64,000 nucleotides of DNA from an uncultured Clostridia bacterium (GCA_904420095.1 CAJFUB010000008.1:56142-120141); one strand, 5' to 3'; counted from the stretch's first letter, positions 8,651 through 17,044 are shown. Program-made: numbers and translations. Notes: generated by a model not told the origin, from the letters alone.

Positions 8651-10084
8651 TTTTAGTTCCTCCTTCTTCTCGTTTCTGTTAATGCTGGCCTTAATGATTC
8701 CCATCCGCGTCCTCATACTGATGCCGTTGATTTCGTTAATATCCGTTTTTGTCCTTCTAACGGCCGTTTCAAGAAGCGAAGCGGGATAGTCGCGGCCGTA
8801 TATCACGGCTTCAAGCAATTTGCCGAGCAGCGCGGGATTGATCTGCTTTGACTGGGATCTTGTCAAGGCAAGCTCCTTCCCAATCGCAGCGAGGGAAACC
8901 AAACGAGACTTTTTTGAAATCTGCAGGTCGCTTTGGAATCTCGCTGTATTCCATAAAAACGCTGCGAACCGATTTTTATATATGAATTTCACAGAAAGAC
9001 GAGAAGCGTTTGGTTTTAGCCCCAGCATATAAAAATTTACGTTCGGCATCAGATCCAGGGAGCGCAGCCGTTCCTCCGTAAGTTTGCCGCTTTTTGCGTC
9101 GGGCAGGATGCGCTTCAGCATCTGTTCCGTCGTTCCCGCATCGAGGTTTTCTCTTTTTCCGAAAAGCATCGCCATAACCAGATCTTCATAAATCGGATTC
9201 GGATTCATCGCCCAGAAAACAATTGTAATGTCCTCCAGAAAAAATTTATGCTCTGCGCTTCCCAGTAAATAATTCAGCGCAGCCGTATATTTCTGCATGA
9301 CGTAGAAAGAAAGGTTGCTGTTATATGACTGTTCCCTGCCATAGGAATTTTCTGACGAATTATTAAAGCCGATCAGAACGGAGCCTGTCGGCAGACTTCC
9401 GGCAACGCCCCTGATTTTGCCGTGGATCCGCGCGATCGGCGCATTCCTTCCGCTTACCGCGCATTGGGAAAATAAGCCCTGCGTATCCCGGTCCGCCGCT
9501 TCTGCGGCAGATCGCCGCCATTTTTCTCTAATCTGCGGCTCCTCATGCAGCGGATGGTCCGGATAACCTGTCAGACAGAACGCAAACGCCGATTTTTCAT
9601 ATTCCTTTCCCAGCTTCAGCAGCTCTGCGTTTTTTGTTTCTTCAGCCGGCTTCCAGTTCTGTAAAAAATTTCGATATGCATTAATGACGGGCGAATCCAT
9701 CTCTTCGATAAACTGCAGGTTTTTTTCGACAAATGCATCATGCGATTTCTTCGCTTTTCCCGTCCGGTCGTCCGGATTCAGTCCGTTTTCCGCATAATTC
9801 AGGCCGAAAAGATATAGCGGCCTGTGTTCTATAATATTGCTGTCAATCCCTGGTTTTTCTGTTCTGCGCGGCATAACTGCAGTTTTCGGAACGAGCCTTT
9901 CCTGAATTTTTCCTTTTGTGCGCGTAATTGTCTCCCTGCGCTGAATATCAAGGATCTTATCGATGCCGCCGCCTGCGTTGAGGCAGATCAGATACTGTAT
10001 ATTTACTTCGGAATATTCTTCCGGGAGCAGCTTTCCTTCCTCCGCAAGAATATCGTAATAATCACACAAAGCCTGTATCAGCAT
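8258..10084 (-). CDS. cas8c: type I-C CRISPR large subunit Cas8c (Csd1)
   Basis: 608 aa, usual Csd1 length. Large subunit that recognises the PAM and holds the target in type I-C Cascade. Recognised from the N-terminal MLIQALCDYYDILAEEG, the GLNYAENGLNPDDRTGKAKK region, the segment SFYVMQKYTAALNYLLG and the C-terminal IGYYQQYQ. The start ATG overlaps the cas5c stop (ATGCTGA). The reading frame is intact throughout. It contains the internal Cas11c start. Confidence 0.95.
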   Translation of the reverse strand: MLIQALCDYYDILAEEGKLLPEEYSEVNIQYLICLNAGGGIDKILDIQRRETITRTKGKIQERLVPKTAVMPRRTEKPGIDSNIIEHRPLYLFGLNYAENGLNPDDRTGKAKKSHDAFVEKNLQFIEEMDSPVINAYRNFLQNWKPAEETKNAELLKLGKEYEKSAFAFCLTGYPDHPLHEEPQIREKWRRSAAEAADRDTQGLFSQCAVSGRNAPIARIHGKIRGVAGSLPTGSVLIGFNNSSENSYGREQSYNSNLSFYVMQKYTAALNYLLGSAEHKFFLEDITIVFWAMNPNPIYEDLVMAMLFGKRENLDAGTTEQMLKRILPDAKSGKLTEERLRSLDLMPNVNFYMLGLKPNASRLSVKFIYKNRFAAFLWNTARFQSDLQISKKSRLVSLAAIGKELALTRSQSKQINPALLGKLLEAVIYGRDYPASLLETAVRRTKTDINEINGISMRTRMGIIKASINRNEKKEELKVSLDKENHGQAYLCGRLFAVLERLQQSTAKILLNRTIRDTYFASASSKPAMTFPKLLRLAQYHMSKLKNPIFYNRLICEITDQIDGEFPETFSLQDQGRFMIGYYQQYQSFLEKKQNESETEMEENADGN

Positions 10085-10806
10085 TTCAGTTCCTCCCTGT
10101 ATTTCTTCACGTCTATTACTCCGTTTATCATATGGGGCCTGTAATAAACCGTTGTGGCTCGATTGGAAAACTGCGGATTGTTCCAGTCCTGATTCATCGG
10201 CCTGCCGCCGTCTTCAAAAAGAACTTTATAGCTCATAAAGCCCAGATCTACATCTCCCATGCCGAGGATCGCGCTGCTGATCTGTTTTTCGTCGAACCGG
10301 CTCACAATCGCAACTCTGGCGGCCGGAAACTCGCTGCAGCCCAGACAGGGCCTGCGGAAATACTGCCCCCGCTCCAGCCGCCTTTTGAGAATACTGAAAT
10401 GTTTATTTTCCTCATTCTTCTCTCGGTCGTTTTTCAGGCCTGTCAGCTTAAATTGGAATTCCACGCCGTATTTTACGTTTTTCAAAACCAGGGAGGATCT
10501 TTGGCTTCTGTTCTCATCCGTGTAAATGCAGGGATCGCCGTCGCCGCCGTTCATCCGGCTTTTGACCGCGCTCAGCCGCACCTTATTCTTTACCTCATTT
10601 CTGCGGATATTTATGAAATCGATCGCGTTGAACACAATGATCCGGTTGATTTCATAGCAGATCGACGGTTTCCAGTATATACTCTTCAGCAGCCCCTCCA
10701 GGGCGCCTGGCGTAGGAACATCGTAGCTTACCCGTTCCACCTTCAGCTCCGGTCTGGTAAAGCAGGCATAATCGCCTTCGATGATGATTTTAAACCCATA
10801 GCTCAT
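10078..10806 (-). CDS. cas5c: type I-C CRISPR protein Cas5c (Csd5)
   Basis: 242 aa. In type I-C, Cas5 replaces Cas6 as the nuclease that cuts pre-crRNA repeats and caps the 5' handle. The opening FKIIIEGDYACFTRPELKVERVSY and the following DVPTPGALEGLLKSIYWKP are diagnostic; the second is the glycine-rich RAMP region. The start ATG 10806 has AAAGG just upstream. It is first of the three intact cas genes and starts 21 bases after the cas3 scrap. Without a visible repeat array its own substrate must come from elsewhere in the genome, if the system works. Confidence 0.93.
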   Translation of the reverse strand: MSYGFKIIIEGDYACFTRPELKVERVSYDVPTPGALEGLLKSIYWKPSICYEINRIIVFNAIDFINIRRNEVKNKVRLSAVKSRMNGGDGDPCIYTDENRSQRSSLVLKNVKYGVEFQFKLTGLKNDREKNEENKHFSILKRRLERGQYFRRPCLGCSEFPAARVAIVSRFDEKQISSAILGMGDVDLGFMSYKVLFEDGGRPMNQDWNNPQFSNRATTVYYRPHMINGVIDVKKYREELKC

Positions 10807-10827
10807 ACCTTTCGCACCTCTCTTTTT

Positions 10828-11150
10828 TCATAGAACGTACTCCTTCACCTCAAAGACCATGCCGATTCCTTTCTCATAATAGTCAGGATTCGTCAGACAC
10901 CAGATCCCGGTACCGAAAGCATCTGCCGCATGCTGACGGATCAAATCGTTATCATTCCAATAAATTTGGGGACAGGAAATCCGGGCGGCCAGTCGGTCTT
11001 TCTCCATCTCATGCCTAAGCGACAATGAGCGGAATGCTCGGCGCGCCGGAAAGCGCCTCACAAAGATCGGCGGTTTTCGTGCTGTGTTTTTGTAGCGTCT
11101 GATATTCCTCTGGAGTTCCTTTGATATACACCTTGAAAATCCGATCATTC
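10828..11150 (-). pseudogene. decayed cas3 C-terminal fragment
   Basis: Immediately before cas5c, where cas3 normally ends. The last ~60 codons (EKDRLAARISCPQIYWN ... GIWCLTNPDYYEKGIGM) read like the extreme C-terminus of a type I-C Cas3. Upstream coding character switches to another frame (RIFKVYIKGTPEEYQTLQKH, about 11020-11140) that ends at a TAG. No helicase or HD nuclease motifs exist in the remaining sequence. I infer that most of cas3 was deleted; the assignment of the other-frame piece is unknown. Confidence 0.5.
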
Positions 11151-11353
11151 TACCCTCTCTATAACCGGTTCATTAAAAATTCCAATATTTATTTTCAAAC
11201 CTTATTATATATAATAACATGTCATTTCCATTTTTACAAATATTTTCATATTGCTTTTTTAAAGCTCGCGGTTCGGCACTTTTCTGCCGATTTCCGCATA
11301 CATGACGCTTCGCATGGAAAATGCTATACTATTGAGGTAAGGAGGAGATTCCT

Positions 11354-11698
11354 ATGGAAAAAGCCTTTGACGTAATTTATGAAGTCGTACGCCAGATTCC
11401 AAAAGGGCGCGTCTGCACATACGGAGGCGTTGCGCGTCTCGCCGGAAATCCAAAATGGGCGCGCGTAGTGGGATATGCCATGCGCGCCTGCCGCGACGAG
11501 ACGGTGCCGTGTCACCGCGTCCTGCATAAAGACGGCACGCTCTGCCGGGCATTTGAATCAGACGGCAAAAATTTGCAGGCCGATCTGCTGCTCCGGGAGG
11601 GCGTTCGGCTCCTTCCGGACGGGAAAGCCGATCTGGCGCATTTCAGCTGGCCGCGGCCGATGCTTGACGAAACGCAAGGAACAAAGTATGCTGAATAA
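11354..11698 (+). CDS. MGMT-family DNA alkyltransferase-like protein
   Basis: 114 aa, the size of the isolated DNA-binding/active-site domain of O6-alkylguanine-DNA alkyltransferase, without the N-terminal ribonuclease-H-like domain. VCTYGGVARLAGNPKWARVVGYAM holds the Arg-finger helix and VPCHRVLHKDG carries the acceptor Cys; alkyltransferase-like proteins lack this Cys, so real transfer activity is possible. AAGGAGG precedes the start, and a TATACT -10 box lies just upstream. The acetyltransferase gene begins 25 bases downstream, so they may form an operon. Confidence 0.85.
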   Translation: MEKAFDVIYEVVRQIPKGRVCTYGGVARLAGNPKWARVVGYAMRACRDETVPCHRVLHKDGTLCRAFESDGKNLQADLLLREGVRLLPDGKADLAHFSWPRPMLDETQGTKYAE

Positions 11699-11723
11699 AA
11701 TAAATGATTTCACGGAGGACAAA

Positions 11724-12362
11724 ATGCAAGAAGAAGAAAAAATCATGGCAGGAATTTTATTCTGTCCGGCGGATCCGGAGCTGAAGCAGATAAAATTGCG
11801 TACGCATAAATTAAATCAAGATTATAATTCCGCTTACGAGGACGAAACGGAGAAACGCCGGGAGCTCATTCTGCAGATAATCGGAGAAATCGGAGCAGAT
11901 TTTTTCCTGCAGGGCCCGATCTATTTTCACTACGGAAAGCATACAAAAATCGGAAAGAATTTTTTCGCCAATTTTAATTTTACCGTCCAGGACGACGCTC
12001 CCGTAACAATCGGAGACCATTGTAATTTTGGTCCAAATGTCACGATCGTAACGCCGGTTCATCCCATGCTGCCGCAGGAGAGAGAGGCAATGCTGGATGC
12101 AGAAGGAAACAAAAAGCATTTATGCTATGCAAAACCGGTACAGATCGGCAGCGGCTGCTGGCTGGGGGCAAATGTCGTTGTCTGTCCCGGCGTCACGGTC
12201 GGGGACGGCTGTGTGATCGGAGCCGGAAGCGTCGTGACAAGAGACATTCCTCCGCTCTCATTCGCGGCGGGAAATCCTTGCCGGGTGATTCGAACGCTGA
12301 CGGAGCGCGACAGCATGAAATACAAACCGGAAATCCTTGCGGACAACAGAATTATCGAATGA
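11724..12362 (+). CDS. maltose/galactoside O-acetyltransferase family protein
   Basis: 212 aa from ATG 11724, which has GGAGG six bases upstream; an open frame reaching back to 11475 overlaps the previous gene and is not used. Left-handed beta-helix acyltransferase of the LacA/Maa type. The N-terminal capping helix (about residues 1-55) is followed by hexapeptide repeats including GKNFFANFNFTVQDDAPV, IGDHCNFGPNVTIVTPVH (catalytic His in TPVH) and VGDGCVIGAGSVVTRDIP. Such enzymes transfer acetyl from acetyl-CoA to sugars. Substrate unknown. Confidence 0.9.
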   Translation: MQEEEKIMAGILFCPADPELKQIKLRTHKLNQDYNSAYEDETEKRRELILQIIGEIGADFFLQGPIYFHYGKHTKIGKNFFANFNFTVQDDAPVTIGDHCNFGPNVTIVTPVHPMLPQEREAMLDAEGNKKHLCYAKPVQIGSGCWLGANVVVCPGVTVGDGCVIGAGSVVTRDIPPLSFAAGNPCRVIRTLTERDSMKYKPEILADNRIIE

Positions 12363-12365
12363 AAT

Positions 12366-13175
12366 TCATTCCGTATTCCTCTTGCGTCCGATATAAAGCA
12401 GATGCTCTGACCAGCTCAGCAGTTCTTCCCGCTCGCAAAGCTGTTCACAGAAGTCGAGCCATAAATCTACGAGCTCTTTCCTTTGTCCCATGATATTCTC
12501 TTCACACGGAGAGGAAATGCTTTCCTGTCCGAGCAAATGAAGCCGATCGATCGGGAACTGCTCCAGAAACGGCAGAATTTCATCCTGCCGTGCATAATAT
12601 GCTCGCGTAAAGGCCTCTCCCGCAAAGCTCCGGTTTTCGAGGAATGCCTGATAGAAAGCGTGTTCCTGCGGATCTGCGATAATATCCGGCTCAAATTTCA
12701 TCGCGTAAATCATACCGGCATATAGATTAATAAACGAGATGAAAATCGTCCCGCCCGGTTTTAAGAGCTTTAAGGCCGCCCAAACGGCCTTTGCCCGCTC
12801 GGAGGCTTCCAGAAGATGGTACATCGGTCCCATCAGCAGGATATGATCGAACGTTTCCGCAAACAGACGGTCGGCCGTCCGGGCGTCGCCGGAAACGCAG
12901 CAAAGTTTAAGATTGCTGTTTTTCGCCTGTTCCGCGGCAAATTTTACATTTTCCTCGGAAAGGTCAAGCAGCGTTACGTCGCATCCCTTTTCAGACAGAT
13001 AAAGGGAGTATCTGCCAGGACCGCCTCCGATATCCAGAACCGAATCGCCAGGGCGAATATAACGATCCAGATAGCGGCAGGTAATCAGAAATTCCGGCCG
13101 TCCTGCGATTCGATTCCATTCTTCCTTTACGTTCGCATTATAATAATCCCTGATTTCTTTCGTCGTCCGATCCAT
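12366..13175 (-). CDS. class I SAM-dependent methyltransferase
   Basis: 269 aa. Rossmann-type methyltransferase with motif I VLDIGGGPGRYS at about residues 45-56, motif II ending LLDLSEEN, and the post-motif LKLLKPGGTIFISF. The opening DRTTKEIRDYYNANVKEEW is found in a family of small-molecule methyltransferases. AGGAGG lies ten bases before the start. It converges with the acetyltransferase gene, three bases apart at their ends. Substrate not inferable. Confidence 0.85.
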   Translation of the reverse strand: MDRTTKEIRDYYNANVKEEWNRIAGRPEFLITCRYLDRYIRPGDSVLDIGGGPGRYSLYLSEKGCDVTLLDLSEENVKFAAEQAKNSNLKLCCVSGDARTADRLFAETFDHILLMGPMYHLLEASERAKAVWAALKLLKPGGTIFISFINLYAGMIYAMKFEPDIIADPQEHAFYQAFLENRSFAGEAFTRAYYARQDEILPFLEQFPIDRLHLLGQESISSPCEENIMGQRKELVDLWLDFCEQLCEREELLSWSEHLLYIGRKRNTE

Positions 13176-13200
13176 CTGACGCGCCTCCTTTTTCGTGTGT

Positions 13201-13232
13201 AAACAAAAACGGCTGAAGCGGGAGCTTCAGCC
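13201..13232 (-). terminator. Rho-independent terminator
   Basis: Stem GGCTGAAGC/GCTTCAGCC with a GGGA loop, followed on the minus strand by GTTTTTGTTT. It ends the P-loop ATPase transcript that begins at 14344. Confidence 0.8.
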
Positions 13233-13333
13233 GCCTCTATATTATATTTTATGCAGAACATGTCGTTCCAGCCGTTCTTTCTCCGCATGCTCCCAAAGGA
13301 TCGGCGTTATTATACAAATCGGGAAGCGGATTG

Positions 13334-14344
13334 TCAATCAGCGAAAAGCCTTTCCGTTATACGGGACGCGGCAGCTGCAAGCGCGGCCGGATCGGGCTGC
13401 GGCAGCGATGCGTCAAAGGCCTCTCCGGCCTTTTTAATCTCCTTCAGATACGCCGCGGCGGCTGAAATTCTGTTTTTGTATTCGAGATCCAAGGCCTGAA
13501 GCTCGTTCCGGTATTTTTCATCCGTGCCGGGCGTTACGCAGGCCGCATAGATATCTATGATTTCGTCGCCGGAACGGCTTGGAAAATATTCGTGGGGCGG
13601 CGTGCTGTCAAACACACAAAAGCCCAGCTCACGTACGGCTACAAGATCCAAGCTTTTGGGATCGAGCGAGCAATGGTATATCTCGGTATGACAGCCGGAA
13701 TCTACGGCCGCCTGTGCGATTTTTTTGAGAAACGTCGATTTTCCCGTGCCGGGGCGGCCCTTAATCAAATAGCGTTTCGGAATGTCCCGCGTTACTTCCG
13801 GAATATAGTTGACGTTTCCGTTTACGGTCGCCGCGCCGAAAAACCGGTGCACCTCCGTGCCATTTTTTTTACGCGGCATTCCACCGAAAAGCAGGCGGAT
13901 CGTATCCTCCGTGAGACGATCCGCGGCTGCAAAGTCCATGCTCCCGATATAAATTTTCTCCTGCTCGTCATGAATGCTTCTGGCCTCGGTAAATAATTTT
14001 CTGGCTGTTTCCAGGTTTGCGCGCAGCAGACTTAGCTCTTCAGAACGCGTGACTGCCAGAAAATTGGGCTCCGCTTCGTCATAAACGTCAAAGCCGTACA
14101 CGCCGGCCGAATGGTCCGGCAGGATTACGCCGCACAGGGAATGATCCAGACAGTGATGAATGCAATGCAGCGGCGTGTTTTCCTCCTGTGCATGCCTGCA
14201 GACGGCGGACAGCACCTCCTCCAGAACGGGATGCGGATAACCGCTGAGACGAATCGTACGGCGCAGCGGTGCAAAATTAGAGTCATAATAAGAAACCGCC
14301 CGCGGAACATCGGAGCTGATAAAATAATGTAAAACTGAATTCAA
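13334..14344 (-). CDS. P-loop ATPase, PRK06851-like family
   Basis: 336 aa. Walker A LIKGRPGTGKSTFLKK at about residues 192-207. The order of segments, including the early 'ATP-independent' N-terminal half and CSLDPKSLDLVAVREL after the P-loop, fits the poorly characterised PRK06851 family of Bacillota. Family members often have two P-loops; only one intact loop is visible here. The start is TTG 14344, with GGAAGG seven bases upstream, because no ATG exists before the conserved N-terminus. A Fur-box-like palindrome sits 18 bases upstream. Function unknown. Confidence 0.7.
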   Translation of the reverse strand: MNSVLHYFISSDVPRAVSYYDSNFAPLRRTIRLSGYPHPVLEEVLSAVCRHAQEENTPLHCIHHCLDHSLCGVILPDHSAGVYGFDVYDEAEPNFLAVTRSEELSLLRANLETARKLFTEARSIHDEQEKIYIGSMDFAAADRLTEDTIRLLFGGMPRKKNGTEVHRFFGAATVNGNVNYIPEVTRDIPKRYLIKGRPGTGKSTFLKKIAQAAVDSGCHTEIYHCSLDPKSLDLVAVRELGFCVFDSTPPHEYFPSRSGDEIIDIYAACVTPGTDEKYRNELQALDLEYKNRISAAAAYLKEIKKAGEAFDASLPQPDPAALAAAASRITERLFAD

Positions 14345-14361
14345 TTCGGCGCCTTCCTTTC

Positions 14362-14381
14362 ATAATAACTATCATTATTAT
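14362..14381 (-). promoter_or_regulatory. Fur-box-like palindrome
   Basis: Minus strand reads ATAATGATAGTTATTAT, matching 15 of 17 positions of the Fur/PerR-type box ATAATGATAATCATTAT. It lies between the TTG start and the upstream region. Single site; regulation inferred only. Confidence 0.4.
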
Positions 14382-14450
14382 ATTCGAAATCGCCGGATTT
14401 AGTCACCTGCCGGATTGTCTCTTCTGGAGAAGCGTCGCAATATGAGCGTT

Positions 14451-15239
14451 TCAGCCGAGCGCAACGTCCAAAACCATCATAATCAGAAAACCGGCCATAA
14501 CGCCAAGCGTCCCGATATTTGAATGCTCTCCCAGATGCGCCTCCGGAATCAGTTCTTCGACCACAACGTAAAGCATCGCGCCGGCAGCAAAAGAAAGCAG
14601 CCACGGCATGAGCGGCTGAATTGCGCTGGCAGCCAATACGACCAGGATCCCGAAGATAGGTTCCACAACGCCGCTTGCCGCGCCGTAAAGAAACGATCTG
14701 CCGGAAGACAGGCCTTCCTGTCTGAGCGGCAGCGAAATTGCAGCTCCTTCCGGAAAATTTTGGATGCCGATCCCGAGCGCCAGTGCCAGCGCCGCGGATA
14801 AAGACGAAGAATCGCTGTGCTGCGCCGCCAAGGCAAAAGACAGGCCCACCGCCATTCCCTCCGGAATATTATGCAGCGTAACGGCCAGCATCAGCAGCGT
14901 TCTCCGTTTCCAGCCGGAGCGCAGGCCTTCGGGCCGTTCCGCATTGATATGGAGATGGGGAAGCAGCACGTCCATCATCATGATAAACAGAATCCCCAGT
15001 ACCAGTCCGCCGGCCGCAGGGATCCATCCTGTCTGGCCGGCGGCTTCTGCTTCTTCGATCGCAGGGATCAGGAGACTCCACACGGAAGCCGCGATCATGA
15101 CGCCTGCCGCGAAGCCGAGAAAAATACGGTTCACCGTATCTCCGATCCTTTTACGAAAAAAGAAGACCAGCGACGCTCCCAGCGCCGTCATCAGAAAGGT
15201 AAATCCGGTCCCCGTCACCGCCCATAAAATCGCCCGCAT
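14451..15239 (-). CDS. ZIP family divalent metal transporter
   Basis: 262 aa from ATG 15239 (AAGG eight bases upstream; an in-frame GTG at 15248 is less well placed). About eight membrane spans. The two metal-site signatures HNIPEGMAVG (TM4) and QNFPEGAAI (TM5) identify a ZIP permease that imports zinc, iron or manganese. A His-containing loop (LLPHLHINAE) lies in the cytoplasmic variable region. It is the last gene of the DtxR operon, consistent with metal control. Confidence 0.92.
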   Translation of the reverse strand: MRAILWAVTGTGFTFLMTALGASLVFFFRKRIGDTVNRIFLGFAAGVMIAASVWSLLIPAIEEAEAAGQTGWIPAAGGLVLGILFIMMMDVLLPHLHINAERPEGLRSGWKRRTLLMLAVTLHNIPEGMAVGLSFALAAQHSDSSSLSAALALALGIGIQNFPEGAAISLPLRQEGLSSGRSFLYGAASGVVEPIFGILVVLAASAIQPLMPWLLSFAAGAMLYVVVEELIPEAHLGEHSNIGTLGVMAGFLIMMVLDVALG

Positions 15240-15264
15240 GGCCCGCACCTTACTCTCCGCTGCT

Positions 15265-15687
15265 TCAGCTCAGCGCTTTCCCCAGAGAAAGGCACGCAGC
15301 ATCCCCCTCCGCATCCGGCGCTTCGTTGCAGATTACGCTGTCGCAGGCAAAAACCGCGCCCGCCGCGCTGCAGGTTTCCTCCCATGTGCGCATCCACTCG
15401 CCATCGCCCCAGCCGTACGAGCCGAACAGCGCGATTTTCTTGCCCTTCAGCTTCGGTTCACACGCTGCAAACATCGGCTCAAAGGTCGTCTCCTCCAGCT
15501 GCTCCGCACCCATGGAGGGGCAGCCGAACGCAATCGCGTCAAATTGGTCCATCGCCGCAGGGCTGAACTCCGCGGCGGTAAACATCGTAGCCTCGGCCCC
15601 TGCTGCTTTGGCTCCCTCGGCAACCTTCAGCGCCATCATTTCCGTATTTCCTGTACCGCTCCAATAAACAACCGCAATTTTACTCAT
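15265..15687 (-). CDS. short-chain flavodoxin
   Basis: 140 aa, normal for short-chain flavodoxins. The FMN phosphate loop is WSGTGNTE at residues 9-16; the isoalloxazine loops are GCPSMGAEQLEET and GSYGWGDGEW. Flavodoxin replaces ferredoxin as electron carrier when iron is scarce, which fits its place in an operon headed by a DtxR-type metalloregulator. It lies 26 bases before the ZIP gene. Confidence 0.92.
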   Translation of the reverse strand: MSKIAVVYWSGTGNTEMMALKVAEGAKAAGAEATMFTAAEFSPAAMDQFDAIAFGCPSMGAEQLEETTFEPMFAACEPKLKGKKIALFGSYGWGDGEWMRTWEETCSAAGAVFACDSVICNEAPDAEGDAACLSLGKALS

Positions 15688-15720
15688 ATGTAAAACCCTC
15701 TTTCTTTATTAATATTTATG

Positions 15721-16272
15721 TCAGGCAGCTACGGTGAGCTGCAAAACACTCCTTCCCCGATTCCAGAGACGCAGATATACGTCTCTGCATTTCTTAAATT
15801 TTTCAAACAGCCGCAGCGTTTCGGCTTCATTGCAGTAAACCTTCCAGCAGCCGGCATGTCTGCAGTTCCGGCCCCCGCTTCGGATAAAACCCATCACATC
15901 TCCCAGCGGGTATCCCAAAAACACGCCGATCTCATGAGGAAATGCATCGTTTTCCGCAAGACGGCAGCACAGCTGTTCCAGCGCCGCGTCCGGCTCCGCA
16001 TCGGGATAGCCGCAGGCGGCAAGAAAAGGAGCTACGCCCGGCTGCTGCAAATCTCTTTTCAGGCGATCCTTTCTGCAAACATACAAGAGCGCAGTGTTTC
16101 GTCCTTTGCGCAAAACCATTAAAGAAACGCCTTTCTCCCGAAAACGTGCCTCCCACAGCCGGAACTCTTCTTGGAAGTCGGCTTCACGGTCATATGCGTA
16201 AGTAAAAAGATTCGCTGTCTTTAAGGATGCCAGCGTAGGCGAACAATGTTCGATCAGATATTTCTCAAGCAT
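15721..16272 (-). CDS. DUF3793 family protein
   Basis: 183 aa from ATG 16272 with AAGGAAC upstream. Conserved family of Clostridia recognised by SPTLASLKTANLFTY, the central IGVFLGYPLGDVMGFI and the C-terminal WKVYCNEAEAL-type segment with Cys residues (RNCRHAGCWKVYC). Members occur with ferrous iron transport, DtxR-type regulator and flavodoxin genes. Molecular function unknown. It overlaps the DUF2325 gene end by eight bases. Confidence 0.8.
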   Translation of the reverse strand: MLEKYLIEHCSPTLASLKTANLFTYAYDREADFQEEFRLWEARFREKGVSLMVLRKGRNTALLYVCRKDRLKRDLQQPGVAPFLAACGYPDAEPDAALEQLCCRLAENDAFPHEIGVFLGYPLGDVMGFIRSGGRNCRHAGCWKVYCNEAETLRLFEKFKKCRDVYLRLWNRGRSVLQLTVAA

Positions 16273-16576
16273 GGCAGATGTTCCTTTTCTGCCGAGCAGA
16301 ACAGTGCTCTGCCAATACGGTATGCAATGCGGCCGCACTGCTTCCGTGTACCCTGACTACGGAGATGTTGTTTCGCTTTGCTTCCTGGGAAGCGCTGATT
16401 ACCATCTTATGCGAAACCGTATTCGTAAACAGGATCAGCAGATCCGGGCATCCCATTTTTTTCTTTAAGGATCCGTTTTCCTTCGTAAATACCTTCGCCT
16501 TGCAGCCATAGCATTTACAGATATCCGCATACTGACAGGCCATTCCCTCATTGCCTCCGACAATTACTACACTCAT
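16265..16576 (-). CDS. DUF2325 family protein
   Basis: 103 aa from ATG 16576, which overlaps the DtxR stop as ATGA. The DUF2325 fold covers nearly the whole protein: VVIVGGNEGM at the start, then CPDLLILFTNTVSHKM and NNISVVRVHGSS. It resembles a response-regulator-like Rossmann fold; cysteines CKCYGCK near residue 20 could bind metal. Known to associate with DUF3793 and iron genes. Function unknown. Confidence 0.75.
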   Translation of the reverse strand: MSVVIVGGNEGMACQYADICKCYGCKAKVFTKENGSLKKKMGCPDLLILFTNTVSHKMVISASQEAKRNNISVVRVHGSSAAALHTVLAEHCSARQKRNICHA

Positions 16577-16986
16577 TTTGCCATCCTTTCTTTTTGATCC
16601 GCTTCCTCCGCCGATTGAAAGCCGCGGCGCAGCAGATATTCTTTCAGCGCTTGAAAGCTTTCGGCGCTGATCACGTGTTCCATTCGGCACGCGTCGCGTA
16701 CGGCCTGCTTCTGACTCACGCCCAGATTCATAAGCAGCTGTGAGAAAAGAAGATGCCGTTCATACATCGTCTCGGCAATCTCCTGCCCCGATTCGGTCAG
16801 CGTGATTTCATAATCGTGATTCATGTAAATATACCCGCCCTCCCGCAGATTGCGCATTGCGACGCAGACGCTTGCTTTCGAGACGCCAAGCTCTGCCGCA
16901 ATGTCCACGGAGCGCACCGTTCCTTTTCTGTTTTTCAAAATCAAAACGGTCTCCAGATAATCCTCAGCAGATTCTTTTACGATCAT
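16573..16986 (-). CDS. DtxR/MntR family metal-dependent regulator
   Basis: 137 aa. The N-terminal winged helix includes VRSVDIAAELGVSKASVCVAMRNLREGGYI, and the dimerisation/metal domain includes ERHLLFSQLL and CRMEHVIS, where His, Glu and Cys ligands are expected. There is no C-terminal SH3 domain, as in MntR. It heads the operon DtxR-DUF2325-DUF3793-flavodoxin-ZIP. Two GTTAG-N6-CTAAC palindromes lie between its promoter and start, which suggests autoregulation. It is the best candidate for the regulator of the seven-site regulon seen to 38.5 kb; whether it senses iron or manganese is open. Confidence 0.88.
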   Translation of the reverse strand: MIVKESAEDYLETVLILKNRKGTVRSVDIAAELGVSKASVCVAMRNLREGGYIYMNHDYEITLTESGQEIAETMYERHLLFSQLLMNLGVSQKQAVRDACRMEHVISAESFQALKEYLLRRGFQSAEEADQKERMAK

Positions 16987-17044
16987 GTAAACACTCCCCT
17001 TCCGAAAGGAATCACAATCAAAATATTGATATTTTTCGTTCTTA

